Notes under the pieces: model-generated
Database searches by the model: none
Seen by the model: only the letters and a program-made list of their open reading frames with translations
Told to the model about the DNA's origin: nothing
In this document: positions 12,804 through 19,758 of the stretch, piece after piece
Layout: each line of letters opens with the position of its first letter
Numbering within the stretch: the first letter of the stretch is position 1
Translations under genes and position numbers: made by a program
Assembly (NCBI GenBank): GCA_017442025.1
Contig: JAFSBD010000186.1
Location: 1-19,758 of the forward strand
Direction of reading: 5' to 3'
Origin: Clostridia bacterium
GTDB lineage: Bacteria > Bacillota > Clostridia > Oscillospirales > QAKW01
Length of the DNA: 19,758 nt

Positions 12804-13747
12804 CAGCGGCCCTCTTTAAAGGCTTTGATCCGCAGATCCTCGCCATAAAAATAGCAATAGGTAAAATGCCCCAGCAGGCGGGAGATGATCCGCTCATCAT
12901 AGGCCTTCTGGATGCCGTCTAAATTCAAGTTGGTGGAAAAAAGCATCGGTTTTCCGGTGCGGATGCGCTGATCCATCAGGTCGGTCAGGGTACCAACGAT
13001 ATAGGGCGTATGGGTCTCGATGCCTAAATCGTCTAAAATCAGCATGTCCGCCTCCATGAACTGGCGCAGTTGGCCCTCTTCGTCCTTAAAGCGGGCGGCC
13101 TCGATGCGGCGGGCAAATTCCGGCGCGCTGATATAGATAACGCTCTTGCCCTGATCCAGCAGAGCGCGGGCGATGGCGGTGGAAAGATAGGTTTTCCCTA
13201 AGCCCGTTGCCCCAACGAACAGCAGGCTCTTATCCTGCCGATCAAACTGCTCGGTATAGTTCTTGCAAAGCTGATAGATCCGCTTCATATTATCCCGCGG
13301 AGAGAGCAACCCATCCTGCGGGGTGGTATCAAACAATGAAAAATCAAAATTCTCAAAACTCTGGTCGGTGAGCATCTGCTCCAAATTGGAGGTGCGGAAA
13401 TTTTCGGCGATCAGCTCTTTGCGGAAGCATTCGCAAAGCCCTTCCTCGCCCATGCCGGTATCTTGGCATTTCGCGCAACGGAAATGGGGCTCTAAGTCCG
13501 CATGGATGGAGCGCAAAAAATCATCCCGCTTCGCTTGCACCTGCTCCAGCTCCTGCCGCAACTCCTCGGCATCCCCGCCGGTGGCCATGGCGGTGCAATA
13601 GCGGCTGCCCGCTTCGGTGATGGCGCGATCCATCTCCAAAAGGCAGGGGTTTTCCAGATAGACCTTCTCGCGGCGCTCCGCCGCCTGCCAGATGGCTTCG
13701 GCGCGGCGGGCGGCAAAGGCGGCCCATAATTGGTCTTTATTGCTCAT
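12803..13747 (-). CDS. Primosomal helicase loader, DnaI/DnaC-type AAA+ ATPase
   Basis: This 314-residue protein loads the replicative helicase onto DNA during initiation. The N-terminal part is helical and carries a zinc-ribbon-like CAKCQDTG...GLCECF (about 91-108), as in DnaI. The AAA+ domain follows with Walker A GATGLGKT (about 179-186), Walker B LILDDLG, a sensor I FSTNL and an arginine near RIISRL. The IstB transposition helper is a relative, but there is no IstA here, and pairing with a DnaD-like gene indicates replication. Its ATG overlaps the DnaD-like gene's TGA (ATGA). Confidence 0.9.
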   Translation of the reverse strand: MSNKDQLWAAFAARRAEAIWQAAERREKVYLENPCLLEMDRAITEAGSRYCTAMATGGDAEELRQELEQVQAKRDDFLRSIHADLEPHFRCAKCQDTGMGEEGLCECFRKELIAENFRTSNLEQMLTDQSFENFDFSLFDTTPQDGLLSPRDNMKRIYQLCKNYTEQFDRQDKSLLFVGATGLGKTYLSTAIARALLDQGKSVIYISAPEFARRIEAARFKDEEGQLRQFMEADMLILDDLGIETHTPYIVGTLTDLMDQRIRTGKPMLFSTNLNLDGIQKAYDERIISRLLGHFTYCYFYGEDLRIKAFKEGR

Positions 13748-14658
13748 GCGTTACCCTCCCCCGATTGCATCATGCCGATGCCCATTTTTTCCAGATCGCT
13801 CAGCCCTGCATGGGGCTTGCGGTCGGTAGTCAGTTTCTGTTGCTCTTCAATATCCTGAGGCTTCTTCCAGCCCCGCTTATTCCATTCTTCCAGAATCTTA
13901 TTGATATAGGCAAAGCTCATCTGCCCCTTATGGTCCATGCAACGGTTATAGGCCTCTAAGATCAATTCTTCCGAGAGCCCCCAGGCGTTCCAATCGGCAA
14001 TGGCCGCCTTCTGCTTGGCGGAAAAGGCGGTCTGCACCCCAAAGGCGCGGGCCAGGCGGGTCTCCAGCCTGCGGTTTTGCTCCAATTGGCGAATCTTTTC
14101 CTCCGCCAGCTCAAAGGTATTGATGCCGTTATCATACCAATCGGTGGCCACCGTTTCCATATAACGGTAAGTATATTTGCCGATGCTGTTGCAATAAGCA
14201 ACCAACTGCACCACCATCTCAGGCGAAAAGTGCAATGCTTCGGTCATGGTATAGAAAAGGGAGACGAGCATATCATTCACCGTTTTGCCCGTCAGCCGCT
14301 GGATCTCCTCCACCATCCCGCGGAAGGTATCGCTGGTATCGGCCAGAATAATGGTGGGCTGCACCCGCGGCAGTTCCTTGGTCTGCACCGTTTTGATGCC
14401 CGAGACCAGCCGCAGCTTGCCCTGCTCCTTGGCAAAGATCCGCTCCTTCACCCAAAAGTCCACCGCCGCATCCACCTCTTCGAGCTTCAGATTGCAAAAA
14501 GACGCGATAGATGCGCTATCATGGGCCAGCTTATCAAAGCGCAGCAAAAAGAGCAGCACCTTGAGCTGGGCGCCGGTGCAGATGCCCAAAAGGCCGTCCA
14601 CCACCCGCGCGGGTACCGCAACGTTTTGCATTCTTGTATCCTCAAACTGATAGTTCAT
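13744..14658 (-). CDS. DnaD domain primosome protein
   Basis: This 304-residue replication-initiation protein has a winged-helix-like N-terminal domain (about 20-95). Two C-terminal DnaD-type domains follow, each ending in the family's Y-I-W-G signature: TYRYMETVATDWYDNGI and FAYINKILEEWNKRGW. Such proteins remodel DNA and work with the helicase loader, whose gene follows with a 4-base ATGA overlap. I choose ATG at 14658, which has AAAGGGG 5 bases upstream. The frame is open to 14745, but that extension would run through the operon's promoter (14689-14717). First gene of a four-gene coupled operon. Confidence 0.9.
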   Translation of the reverse strand: MNYQFEDTRMQNVAVPARVVDGLLGICTGAQLKVLLFLLRFDKLAHDSASIASFCNLKLEEVDAAVDFWVKERIFAKEQGKLRLVSGIKTVQTKELPRVQPTIILADTSDTFRGMVEEIQRLTGKTVNDMLVSLFYTMTEALHFSPEMVVQLVAYCNSIGKYTYRYMETVATDWYDNGINTFELAEEKIRQLEQNRRLETRLARAFGVQTAFSAKQKAAIADWNAWGLSEELILEAYNRCMDHKGQMSFAYINKILEEWNKRGWKKPQDIEEQQKLTTDRKPHAGLSDLEKMGIGMMQSGEGNA

Positions 14659-14688
14659 AAGATCCCCTTTATGTCCATAGTTAATTTC

Positions 14689-14717
14689 ATTATATAAAAT
14701 ATCAAAATAAAAATCAA
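14689..14717 (-). promoter_or_regulatory. Sigma-A promoter of the dnaD-dnaI-trmN6-rsmI operon
   Basis: On the minus strand, TTGATT (14717-14712), 17 bases, then TATAAT (14694-14689). Predicted start near 14682, giving a leader of about 24 bases to the ATG at 14658. Back to back with the pth promoter. Confidence 0.8.
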
Positions 14718-14729
14718 CTCTAATATCCA

Positions 14730-14758
14730 TTGAATTTTTTTGCAACCTATGGTATATT
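14730..14758 (+). promoter_or_regulatory. Sigma-A promoter of pth-mfd
   Basis: TTGAAT (14730-14735), 17 bases, then TATATT (14753-14758) with extended -10 TGG. Predicted start near 14765, about 13 bases before the pth ATG and right at the ribosome binding site AGAGGTGA. Confidence 0.8.
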
Positions 14759-14777
14759 TTAGAACAGAGGTGAAATC

Positions 14778-15368
14778 ATGCTCTTTGATAAGTTTAAAAA
14801 AGAACGGTATATGATCGTTGGTCTGGGCAATCCGGGCGCAAAATACGATAAAACCAGGCATAACGCAGGCTTTATGGCGCTGGATATCCTGGAAGAGGAA
14901 TTCGGTGCCAAGCCCTTTGGCAACCAAAAGAACGCCACCCTCACCCGCGCGAATTTCGAGGGGTTGGAGGTGATCTTTGTCCGCCCCTTAACCTTTATGA
15001 ACCTTTCGGGGCGGGCGGTCAACGAGGTAGGCTCTTATTATAAGATCCCCCCCGAGCGGATCATCGCCATCGCCGATGATATCTCGATGGAGGTCGGGCG
15101 GATGCGCATCCGCGATAAGGGGAGCGACGGCGGCCATAACGGCCTCAAGGACATTCTGCGGGTGCTGGGCAATCAGAACCTGATGCGGATCAAGATCGGC
15201 GTTGGCCAAAAGCCCCATCCCGATTATGATCTGGCCGATTGGGTGCTGAGCAAGTTTACCAAAGAGGATCTGGAAAAATTAAAGCCGGTGCTGGAAAGCG
15301 TGCCCGGCGCGGTGAAGCTGCTGCTCCGCGGCGATCTTTCCGCCGCCCAGAACCGATTCAATAGGTGA
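14778..15368 (+). CDS. pth: Peptidyl-tRNA hydrolase
   Basis: This 196-residue enzyme frees tRNA from prematurely released peptidyl-tRNA. All catalytic landmarks are present: VGLGNPGAKYDKTRHNAGF (Asn18, catalytic His28), RPLTFMNLSGRAV, IADDISME (Asp101) and KGSDGGHNGLKDIL. The N-terminus has about 8 extra basic residues (MLFDKFKKER) before the usual start; the ATG at 14778 is nevertheless the one with a good ribosome binding site. Its TGA overlaps a possible GTG start of mfd. The pth-mfd linkage is the Bacillota pattern, but the small anti-sigma gene fin that lies between them in Bacillus is absent. Confidence 0.97.
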   Translation: MLFDKFKKERYMIVGLGNPGAKYDKTRHNAGFMALDILEEEFGAKPFGNQKNATLTRANFEGLEVIFVRPLTFMNLSGRAVNEVGSYYKIPPERIIAIADDISMEVGRMRIRDKGSDGGHNGLKDILRVLGNQNLMRIKIGVGQKPHPDYDLADWVLSKFTKEDLEKLKPVLESVPGAVKLLLRGDLSAAQNRFNR

Positions 15369-15373
15369 GAGGC

Positions 15374-18300
15374 ATGGATCTTTTAACCCTTCTGGCGCGG
15401 GAGCCTGCCTTTGTGGGCCTACCCGCCGCCGAACCCCATCCCGCCGCCATCAGCGGCGTTTTGGGAAAGGCAGGCCTTTTGGCCGCCGCCACCCTATGCA
15501 ACCAATCGAATGATAAGGGAATTTTGGTGATCCGCGAAGAGGCGGGGGTAGCCGAAATTCTCGCGGATCTGCGCGCCCTTTTGGGTGAAAAAGTCTATTA
15601 CCTGCCCGAGCGGGACTTCCTTTTCGATACCTATTCCGCCCGCACCCGCGAGCGGGAGACCGCCCAGGCGGAGGTGCTCCGCAGGATGCGGGAGGGGGAC
15701 TATCGGATGATCGTTGCCCCCCTTTCGGCCCTGCTGATGCCCTGCCCCCCGCCCCAAACCGCGGGCGTGAGCGGCGGGCGTACTCTGCGGGTAGGCGATA
15801 CCTGCCTCATCGAAGAATTAACCGAGTTTTTGGCCGAGAGCGACTATTCCGCCTTTGAACTGGTGGAAGGAAGCGGGACCTTTGCCCGAAGGGGCGGGAT
15901 CCTGGATGTTTTTTCTCCCAACTACCCCGACCCGCTGCGGATCGAGTTTTTCGGGGATGAGATCGATCGGATCGTTACCTTCGATGTTTTATCCCAGCGC
16001 ACGCTGGAAACTTTAGAGGAGGCTCAGCTTGTCCCCTGCCATTCGCGGCAGGCGGAGGAGCGGCAGTTGCTCCCCCTTTTGAAGGAGCTGGCTGCCGAAA
16101 ACCAAAATCGCGGTCTGCAAGAGGATATCGAACGGCTGGAAAACGGGCGAAGCGTCGCCACCGATAAATATATTCCCCTGCTCTATCCCACCCTCTTTAC
16201 TCCCCTGGACTATCATGACGGCCTTCTTTTTATCGAGGAATATAACAGCCAGCAAAAAATCTTCTCCTTTATGGAATGGCAATTGGAAGAAGAGCGCAAC
16301 CGCCAGGCCGAAAAAGGGGTCTATACTGCCGACGGTGCTTATTTCTTAAGCCGCGAGGCCTTTGAGGCGCGCTGGGATCGCAAGACCATCCTGATGGCCG
16401 CCCTTTCGGTAGGACCTGCCGATCTGAAGCTCGGCGCTTATAAACAGTTGCGGGTATTGGAGGACCGCATCCCCTTCTATCAGGAGGAGACCCTTTTAGG
16501 GGAATTGCAACAAGCGGTCAGCGAGGGCTATACCATCTGCCTCACCGCCAACGAAGCCCGCGCCAAGGAACTTTCCGCCCTGCTGGCGGAGCACCATCTG
16601 CCCCTCAGCAAAACTCCAAAGGCAGGGGCGGTCTGTTGCTTTGAAAGCCCCTTATCCTTCAACCTGCGCCTGCCCGATGCCAAGCTTCTTCTGCTGGCCG
16701 ATGGGGGCAAGCGCCAAACCGCCCTTTCCCGCCGCCGCGGGCAACCCAAGGGCGAAAAGATCAAATCCTTCAACGACATTACCCCCGGCGACTTGGTGGT
16801 GCATGTTTCCCATGGAATCGGCATCTATAAGGGCATCCGCCAGGTGGAAAACCAAGGGGTTACCAAGGACTATATCGTTATTGGCTATGATAAGGGCGAT
16901 ACCCTTTTCGTTCCCTGCCCGCAGCTCGACCTGATCTCCAAATATATCGGCACCGCCGAGGATCATCAGGTTAAACTCTCCCGCCTGGGTGGAAACCTTT
17001 GGGAAAAGACCAAAGCCAAGGTCAACAACCAATCCCGCGAGATCGCGCGGGAGCTGATCGCCCTTTACGCCAAGCGGTTGGAGGCGGAGGGTATCCCCTG
17101 CGATCCCGATACCGATTGGCAGATGCGGTTTGAGGAGCAGTTCCCCTATGAGGAGACCCCCGACCAGATCCGTTGCGTGGAGGAGATCAAAAAGGATATG
17201 GAGCGGCCCTATCCCATGGATCGCCTGCTCTGCGGGGATGTTGGCTTCGGTAAGACCGAAGTGGCCCTGCGCGCCGCCTTCAAAGCGGTGGATAACGGCT
17301 ATCAGGTAGCCCTCCTCTGCCCCACCACCATCCTTTCGGAGCAGCATTACCAGACCGTTAAGTCCCGCTTTGCCGATTTCCCCATCACCGCCGCGGTCTT
17401 CAACCGTTTCCGCACCGCCAAAGAGACCAAAAAGATCCAAGAGGATCTGGAAAGCGGGCGGCTGGATATCATCATCGGCACCCATCGCCTGCTCTCCAAG
17501 GATCTTCATTTCAAGAAATTGGGGCTTTTGATCATCGATGAAGAGCAACGGTTCGGCGTGAAGCATAAAGAAAAGATCAAGGAACTTTCGGTGGGCGTGG
17601 ATGTTCTCACCATGAGCGCCACCCCCATCCCCCGCACCCTCAATATGGCCCTTTCGGGCATTCGGGATCTTTCCATCATCGAAGATCCCCCTGCCGACCG
17701 CCAGCCGGTTACCACCTATGTTTTGGAATACGATCGGGATCTCATCCTCTCGGCCATCGCAAGGGAGCTTAAGCGGGGCGGATGCGTCTTTTATATGAAA
17801 AACGATATCGAAGCCCTCGACCGCATCGCCGCCGACCTCAGCGAACGCCTGCCCCAGGCGCGGATCGCGGTGGGCCATGGGCGGATGAGCGGCGCCGAGC
17901 TGGAGAAGACCTGGGAGCGGGTTTCCAACCATGAGATCGATATCCTCATCTGCACCACCATTATCGAAACAGGCATCGACGTTGCTTTCGCCAACACCCT
18001 CATCATTGAGGACGCCGACCGCCTGGGGCTTTCCCAGCTCCATCAGATCCGCGGGCGGGTGGGGCGGAGCAGTACCCGCGCCTATGCCTACCTCACCTAT
18101 CGGCAAGGCTCCATTGTCCATGAAGTGGCGGCCAAGCGGCTGGCCACCATTCGGGAATTCACCGAATTCGGCAGCGGCCTCAAGATCGCCATGCGGGATC
18201 TGGAGATCCGCGGCGCAGGCGCGCTCCTCGGTGAAAAGCAGCATGGGCAGATGAATGTGGTCGGCTATGATATGTATATGCGCATCCTCAAAGAGGCGGT

Positions 18301-18772
18301 CTTTGAAGAGCAGGGCAAATCTGCCCCGCCCGAGCCCGATTGCGCCATCGATATCTCGGTCAGCGCCTTTATTCCAAAAGATTATGTGGAAAGCGAGAAG
18401 ACCCGCATCGATCTTTATAAAAAGATCGCCTCCATCCAATCGGAGGAGGATTATATGGATATGACCGATGAACTTTGCGATCGGTTCTCCGACCCGCCCG
18501 AATCGGTTCTCAACCTGATGAAGATCGCGCTGATGCGGGCCGAGGCGCGCCAATGCGGCATCTTTGATATCAAGCAAAAGCTGGATTCGGTTTTATTCTT
18601 CACCCCCGAGCCGGAGCCGGAGCTTCTTTCGGCACTCATTCATGAGATGAAAGGGCGCGTGCTCTATTCCATCGGCGCCAAGCCTTATTTCACTTTGCGT
18701 ATTTCTTCCAAAGAGGCTTTGCTGGACGAAATGAACCGCTTCCTCACCGCCTATGCCAATCTTAAAAAGTAA
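15374..18772 (+). CDS. mfd: Transcription-repair coupling factor
   Basis: Mfd is a DNA translocase that removes RNA polymerase stalled at DNA damage and recruits UvrA. It is about 1132 residues, the normal length. Rough positions: the UvrB-like UvrA-binding module (1-330, including RGGILDVFSP and RIEFFGDEID); the RNA-polymerase-interacting CarD-like domain near 470-520 (GDLVVHVSHGIGIYKG); a RecG-like translocase with Walker A GDVGFGKTEVA near 620; the DEEQ box near 720; TMSATPIPRTL; QIRGRVGRS; and the C-terminal TRCF domain. I prefer ATG at 15374, which has AGGTGA 5 bases upstream. GTG at 15365 would overlap the pth stop as GTGA and cannot be excluded. No disruption is seen. Confidence 0.97.
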   Translation: MDLLTLLAREPAFVGLPAAEPHPAAISGVLGKAGLLAAATLCNQSNDKGILVIREEAGVAEILADLRALLGEKVYYLPERDFLFDTYSARTRERETAQAEVLRRMREGDYRMIVAPLSALLMPCPPPQTAGVSGGRTLRVGDTCLIEELTEFLAESDYSAFELVEGSGTFARRGGILDVFSPNYPDPLRIEFFGDEIDRIVTFDVLSQRTLETLEEAQLVPCHSRQAEERQLLPLLKELAAENQNRGLQEDIERLENGRSVATDKYIPLLYPTLFTPLDYHDGLLFIEEYNSQQKIFSFMEWQLEEERNRQAEKGVYTADGAYFLSREAFEARWDRKTILMAALSVGPADLKLGAYKQLRVLEDRIPFYQEETLLGELQQAVSEGYTICLTANEARAKELSALLAEHHLPLSKTPKAGAVCCFESPLSFNLRLPDAKLLLLADGGKRQTALSRRRGQPKGEKIKSFNDITPGDLVVHVSHGIGIYKGIRQVENQGVTKDYIVIGYDKGDTLFVPCPQLDLISKYIGTAEDHQVKLSRLGGNLWEKTKAKVNNQSREIARELIALYAKRLEAEGIPCDPDTDWQMRFEEQFPYEETPDQIRCVEEIKKDMERPYPMDRLLCGDVGFGKTEVALRAAFKAVDNGYQVALLCPTTILSEQHYQTVKSRFADFPITAAVFNRFRTAKETKKIQEDLESGRLDIIIGTHRLLSKDLHFKKLGLLIIDEEQRFGVKHKEKIKELSVGVDVLTMSATPIPRTLNMALSGIRDLSIIEDPPADRQPVTTYVLEYDRDLILSAIARELKRGGCVFYMKNDIEALDRIAADLSERLPQARIAVGHGRMSGAELEKTWERVSNHEIDILICTTIIETGIDVAFANTLIIEDADRLGLSQLHQIRGRVGRSSTRAYAYLTYRQGSIVHEVAAKRLATIREFTEFGSGLKIAMRDLEIRGAGALLGEKQHGQMNVVGYDMYMRILKEAVFEEQGKSAPPEPDCAIDISVSAFIPKDYVESEKTRIDLYKKIASIQSEEDYMDMTDELCDRFSDPPESVLNLMKIALMRAEARQCGIFDIKQKLDSVLFFTPEPEPELLSALIHEMKGRVLYSIGAKPYFTLRISSKEALLDEMNRFLTAYANLKK

Positions 18773-18803
18773 AAAACTGCGATGCAAAGCATCGCAGTTT
18801 TTT
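18771..18803. terminator. Bidirectional terminator between mfd and the lipoprotein gene
   Basis: AAAAAACTGCGATGC and GCATCGCAGTTTTTT form a 15-bp perfect stem with an AAA loop, beginning inside the mfd stop codon and overlapping the lipoprotein gene's stop on the other side. Confidence 0.93.
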
Positions 18804-19725
18804 AATAGAAGTCTAAGTGCAAGGAGTTTCCATTGGGGCTGGTGAGGATCATCATCACCATAAAGCAATCGATCTTTGTTGCATAATACGTCATATAACC
18901 TTCCTGCCCGCCCTCTTTATAAATAATGGGCAAGACACTCCATTCTCTCCCTCCCAAATGGGTGGAATGAATATCTGCCATATTACAGATATAGTTATCA
19001 AGCCCTTGGATGGACTCCCCGACATCCTTGAAAATATCGTCGGGTTTTATTGTTTCATCCCCTGATTTTCGCAAATTATAGTACACAATCTGGATATATG
19101 CACCATCCGGCCCGATGGCCAGCATTTCATGGATGGAGGAGGTTGAATCATCCTCATCCAATAAACTTTCCAGGCTTTGACCCAGTTCTGTAGTATAACT
19201 AACCCATCCATCGGGCCAACGAATATTCAGGCCGATATACTCATTATTATAAACACCTGCTTTATTAGACCCGCGAACAGGCGGATTATTATAAGGAGAA
19301 TCTTCCGGTTCCGGCTGATAAACCGACTCGGGAGTGGGGTCGGTCTGAGTTGACGTTTCGGGAATAATCGGATTCACCCATTCCTCCACGACCGTTTCTG
19401 TTACACTCGGCGCCTGGATCTTATTCTGCTCTTCCTTCTTTTTTGCCGCTTCTTCCTTCTTCTTTGCCGCCTCTTCCTTCTTCTTTTTCTCTTCTTCCTT
19501 TTCCTTTTTTTCTGCTTCCTTCTTTTCTTCCTCTTCTGCTTTAGCGGCATCCTCTGCATCGGATTGGACATCGACAACGAATTCCTCGTAATCCCCCTGC
19601 CAATCATCCAGTACCTTTTCGCCTTGATCCTTATTCAGATCTTCCACTTCCACCAATTTATAAGAACAGGCCGACATCATGAAAATCATTAAACCAACCA
19701 ATAAAAACGCCAATATCCTCTTCAT
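18802..19725 (-). CDS. Lipoprotein with Glu/Lys-rich helical stalk and C-terminal domain of unknown function
   Basis: This 307-residue protein begins with a lipoprotein signal peptide; the lipobox MSAC places the lipidated Cys at 20. Residues 60-102 are almost only Glu, Lys and Ala, including two tandem EEAAKKK heptads (84-97), typical of a stable single alpha-helix. A Pro-rich linker (about 103-155) and a folded C-terminal domain (about 160-307: YIGLNIRWPDGWVSY, then AYIQIVYYN, YMTYYATKIDCFMVMMIL) follow. This last part resembles extracytoplasmic PsbP- or DUF-type beta domains, but I cannot name the family. A near-perfect ribosome binding site AAAGGAGGTCGAT precedes the ATG. The DNA is more AT-rich than the adjacent mfd. 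A role as a stalked surface domain is inference. Confidence 0.8.
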   Translation of the reverse strand: MKRILAFLLVGLMIFMMSACSYKLVEVEDLNKDQGEKVLDDWQGDYEEFVVDVQSDAEDAAKAEEEEKKEAEKKEKEEEKKKKEEAAKKKEEAAKKKEEQNKIQAPSVTETVVEEWVNPIIPETSTQTDPTPESVYQPEPEDSPYNNPPVRGSNKAGVYNNEYIGLNIRWPDGWVSYTTELGQSLESLLDEDDSTSSIHEMLAIGPDGAYIQIVYYNLRKSGDETIKPDDIFKDVGESIQGLDNYICNMADIHSTHLGGREWSVLPIIYKEGGQEGYMTYYATKIDCFMVMMILTSPNGNSLHLDFY

Positions 19726-19758
19726 AATATCGACCTCCTTTATTCAGTTTTTGGTATC

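Noticed and set aside
12803..13747. IstB transposition helper as the identity of the AAA+ ATPase
   Set aside because: There is no IstA gene or IS ends nearby, it has a DnaI-like zinc region, and it is coupled to a DnaD-like gene.
14659..14745. N-terminal extension of the DnaD-like protein
   Set aside because: It covers the operon's promoter and lacks a ribosome binding site; the ATG at 14658 has AAAGGGG upstream.
16652..18577. 641-codon frame antisense to mfd
   Set aside because: It is a mirror of a strongly codon-biased GC-rich gene; the protein has no recognisable domains, and mfd is certain on the other strand. Other long antisense frames in the window have the same cause.

Overview
The window comes from a spore-forming, fairly GC-rich member of the Bacillota, most likely class Clostridia. 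The evidence is a dipicolinate synthase pair (dpaA-dpaB), a DUF4364 protein, the Firmicutes-type linkages pth-mfd and dnaD-dnaI-trmN6-rsmI, strong AGGAGG ribosome binding sites and sigma-A promoters with 17-bp spacers. I cannot name the genus. No tRNA, rRNA, CRISPR array or transposase gene is visible.

Layout. (1) 1-1735 is a visibly AT-rich, probably acquired island on the minus strand: a small XRE repressor and two paralogous C5-cytosine DNA methyltransferases, the second cut off by the left edge. They are joined by ATGA overlaps and driven by a perfect consensus promoter, with twin palindromic operators at its start site. (2) 1742-3598 (+): a CPBP membrane protease and a cyclophilin, separated by a 274-bp MITE-like element whose removal rebuilds a tight two-gene operon. 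(3) 3599-5954 (+): dpaA-dpaB behind a sigma-K-like promoter, then a SAM methyltransferase whose promoter and ribosome binding site sit in a 14-bp inverted repeat. (4) 5953-8339 (-): apbE, a NusG-domain-II protein, a Gx-family membrane protein and DUF4364, overlapping or nearly abutting; the first three look like a flavinylation or electron-transfer module. (5) 8362-9363 (+): a CBM9-like protein coupled to a 104-aa protein of unknown function. (6) 9364-11232: a GATAT-rich hairpin repeat, a PocR-domain AraC regulator (-), and a divergent DMT-type transporter (+). (7) 11224-14717 (-): a four-gene coupled operon, dnaD-like, dnaI-like, trmN6-like, rsmI. (8) 14730-18803 (+): pth and mfd. (9) 18802-19725 (-): a lipoprotein with a long Glu/Lys-rich helix.

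All four convergent junctions (5919-5954, 9321-9363, 11194-11232, 18771-18803) carry one symmetric A-run/stem/T-run hairpin that can terminate both directions. It often overlaps a stop codon, so this is a compact genome. Several promoters place the predicted transcript start at or just before the ribosome binding site. For apbE and the AraC gene it falls on the start codon itself, with no ribosome binding site, which suggests leaderless mRNAs.

Most genes are ordinary housekeeping genes. The items most worth a second look are the two-methyltransferase cassette and its control region, the MITE-like element, the ApbE/NusG-II/Gx module, the leaderless promoters, and the GATAT repeat. I found no clear evidence of a wholly new multi-gene system inside the window. 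The best place for one is just beyond the left edge, next to the methyltransferase pair.
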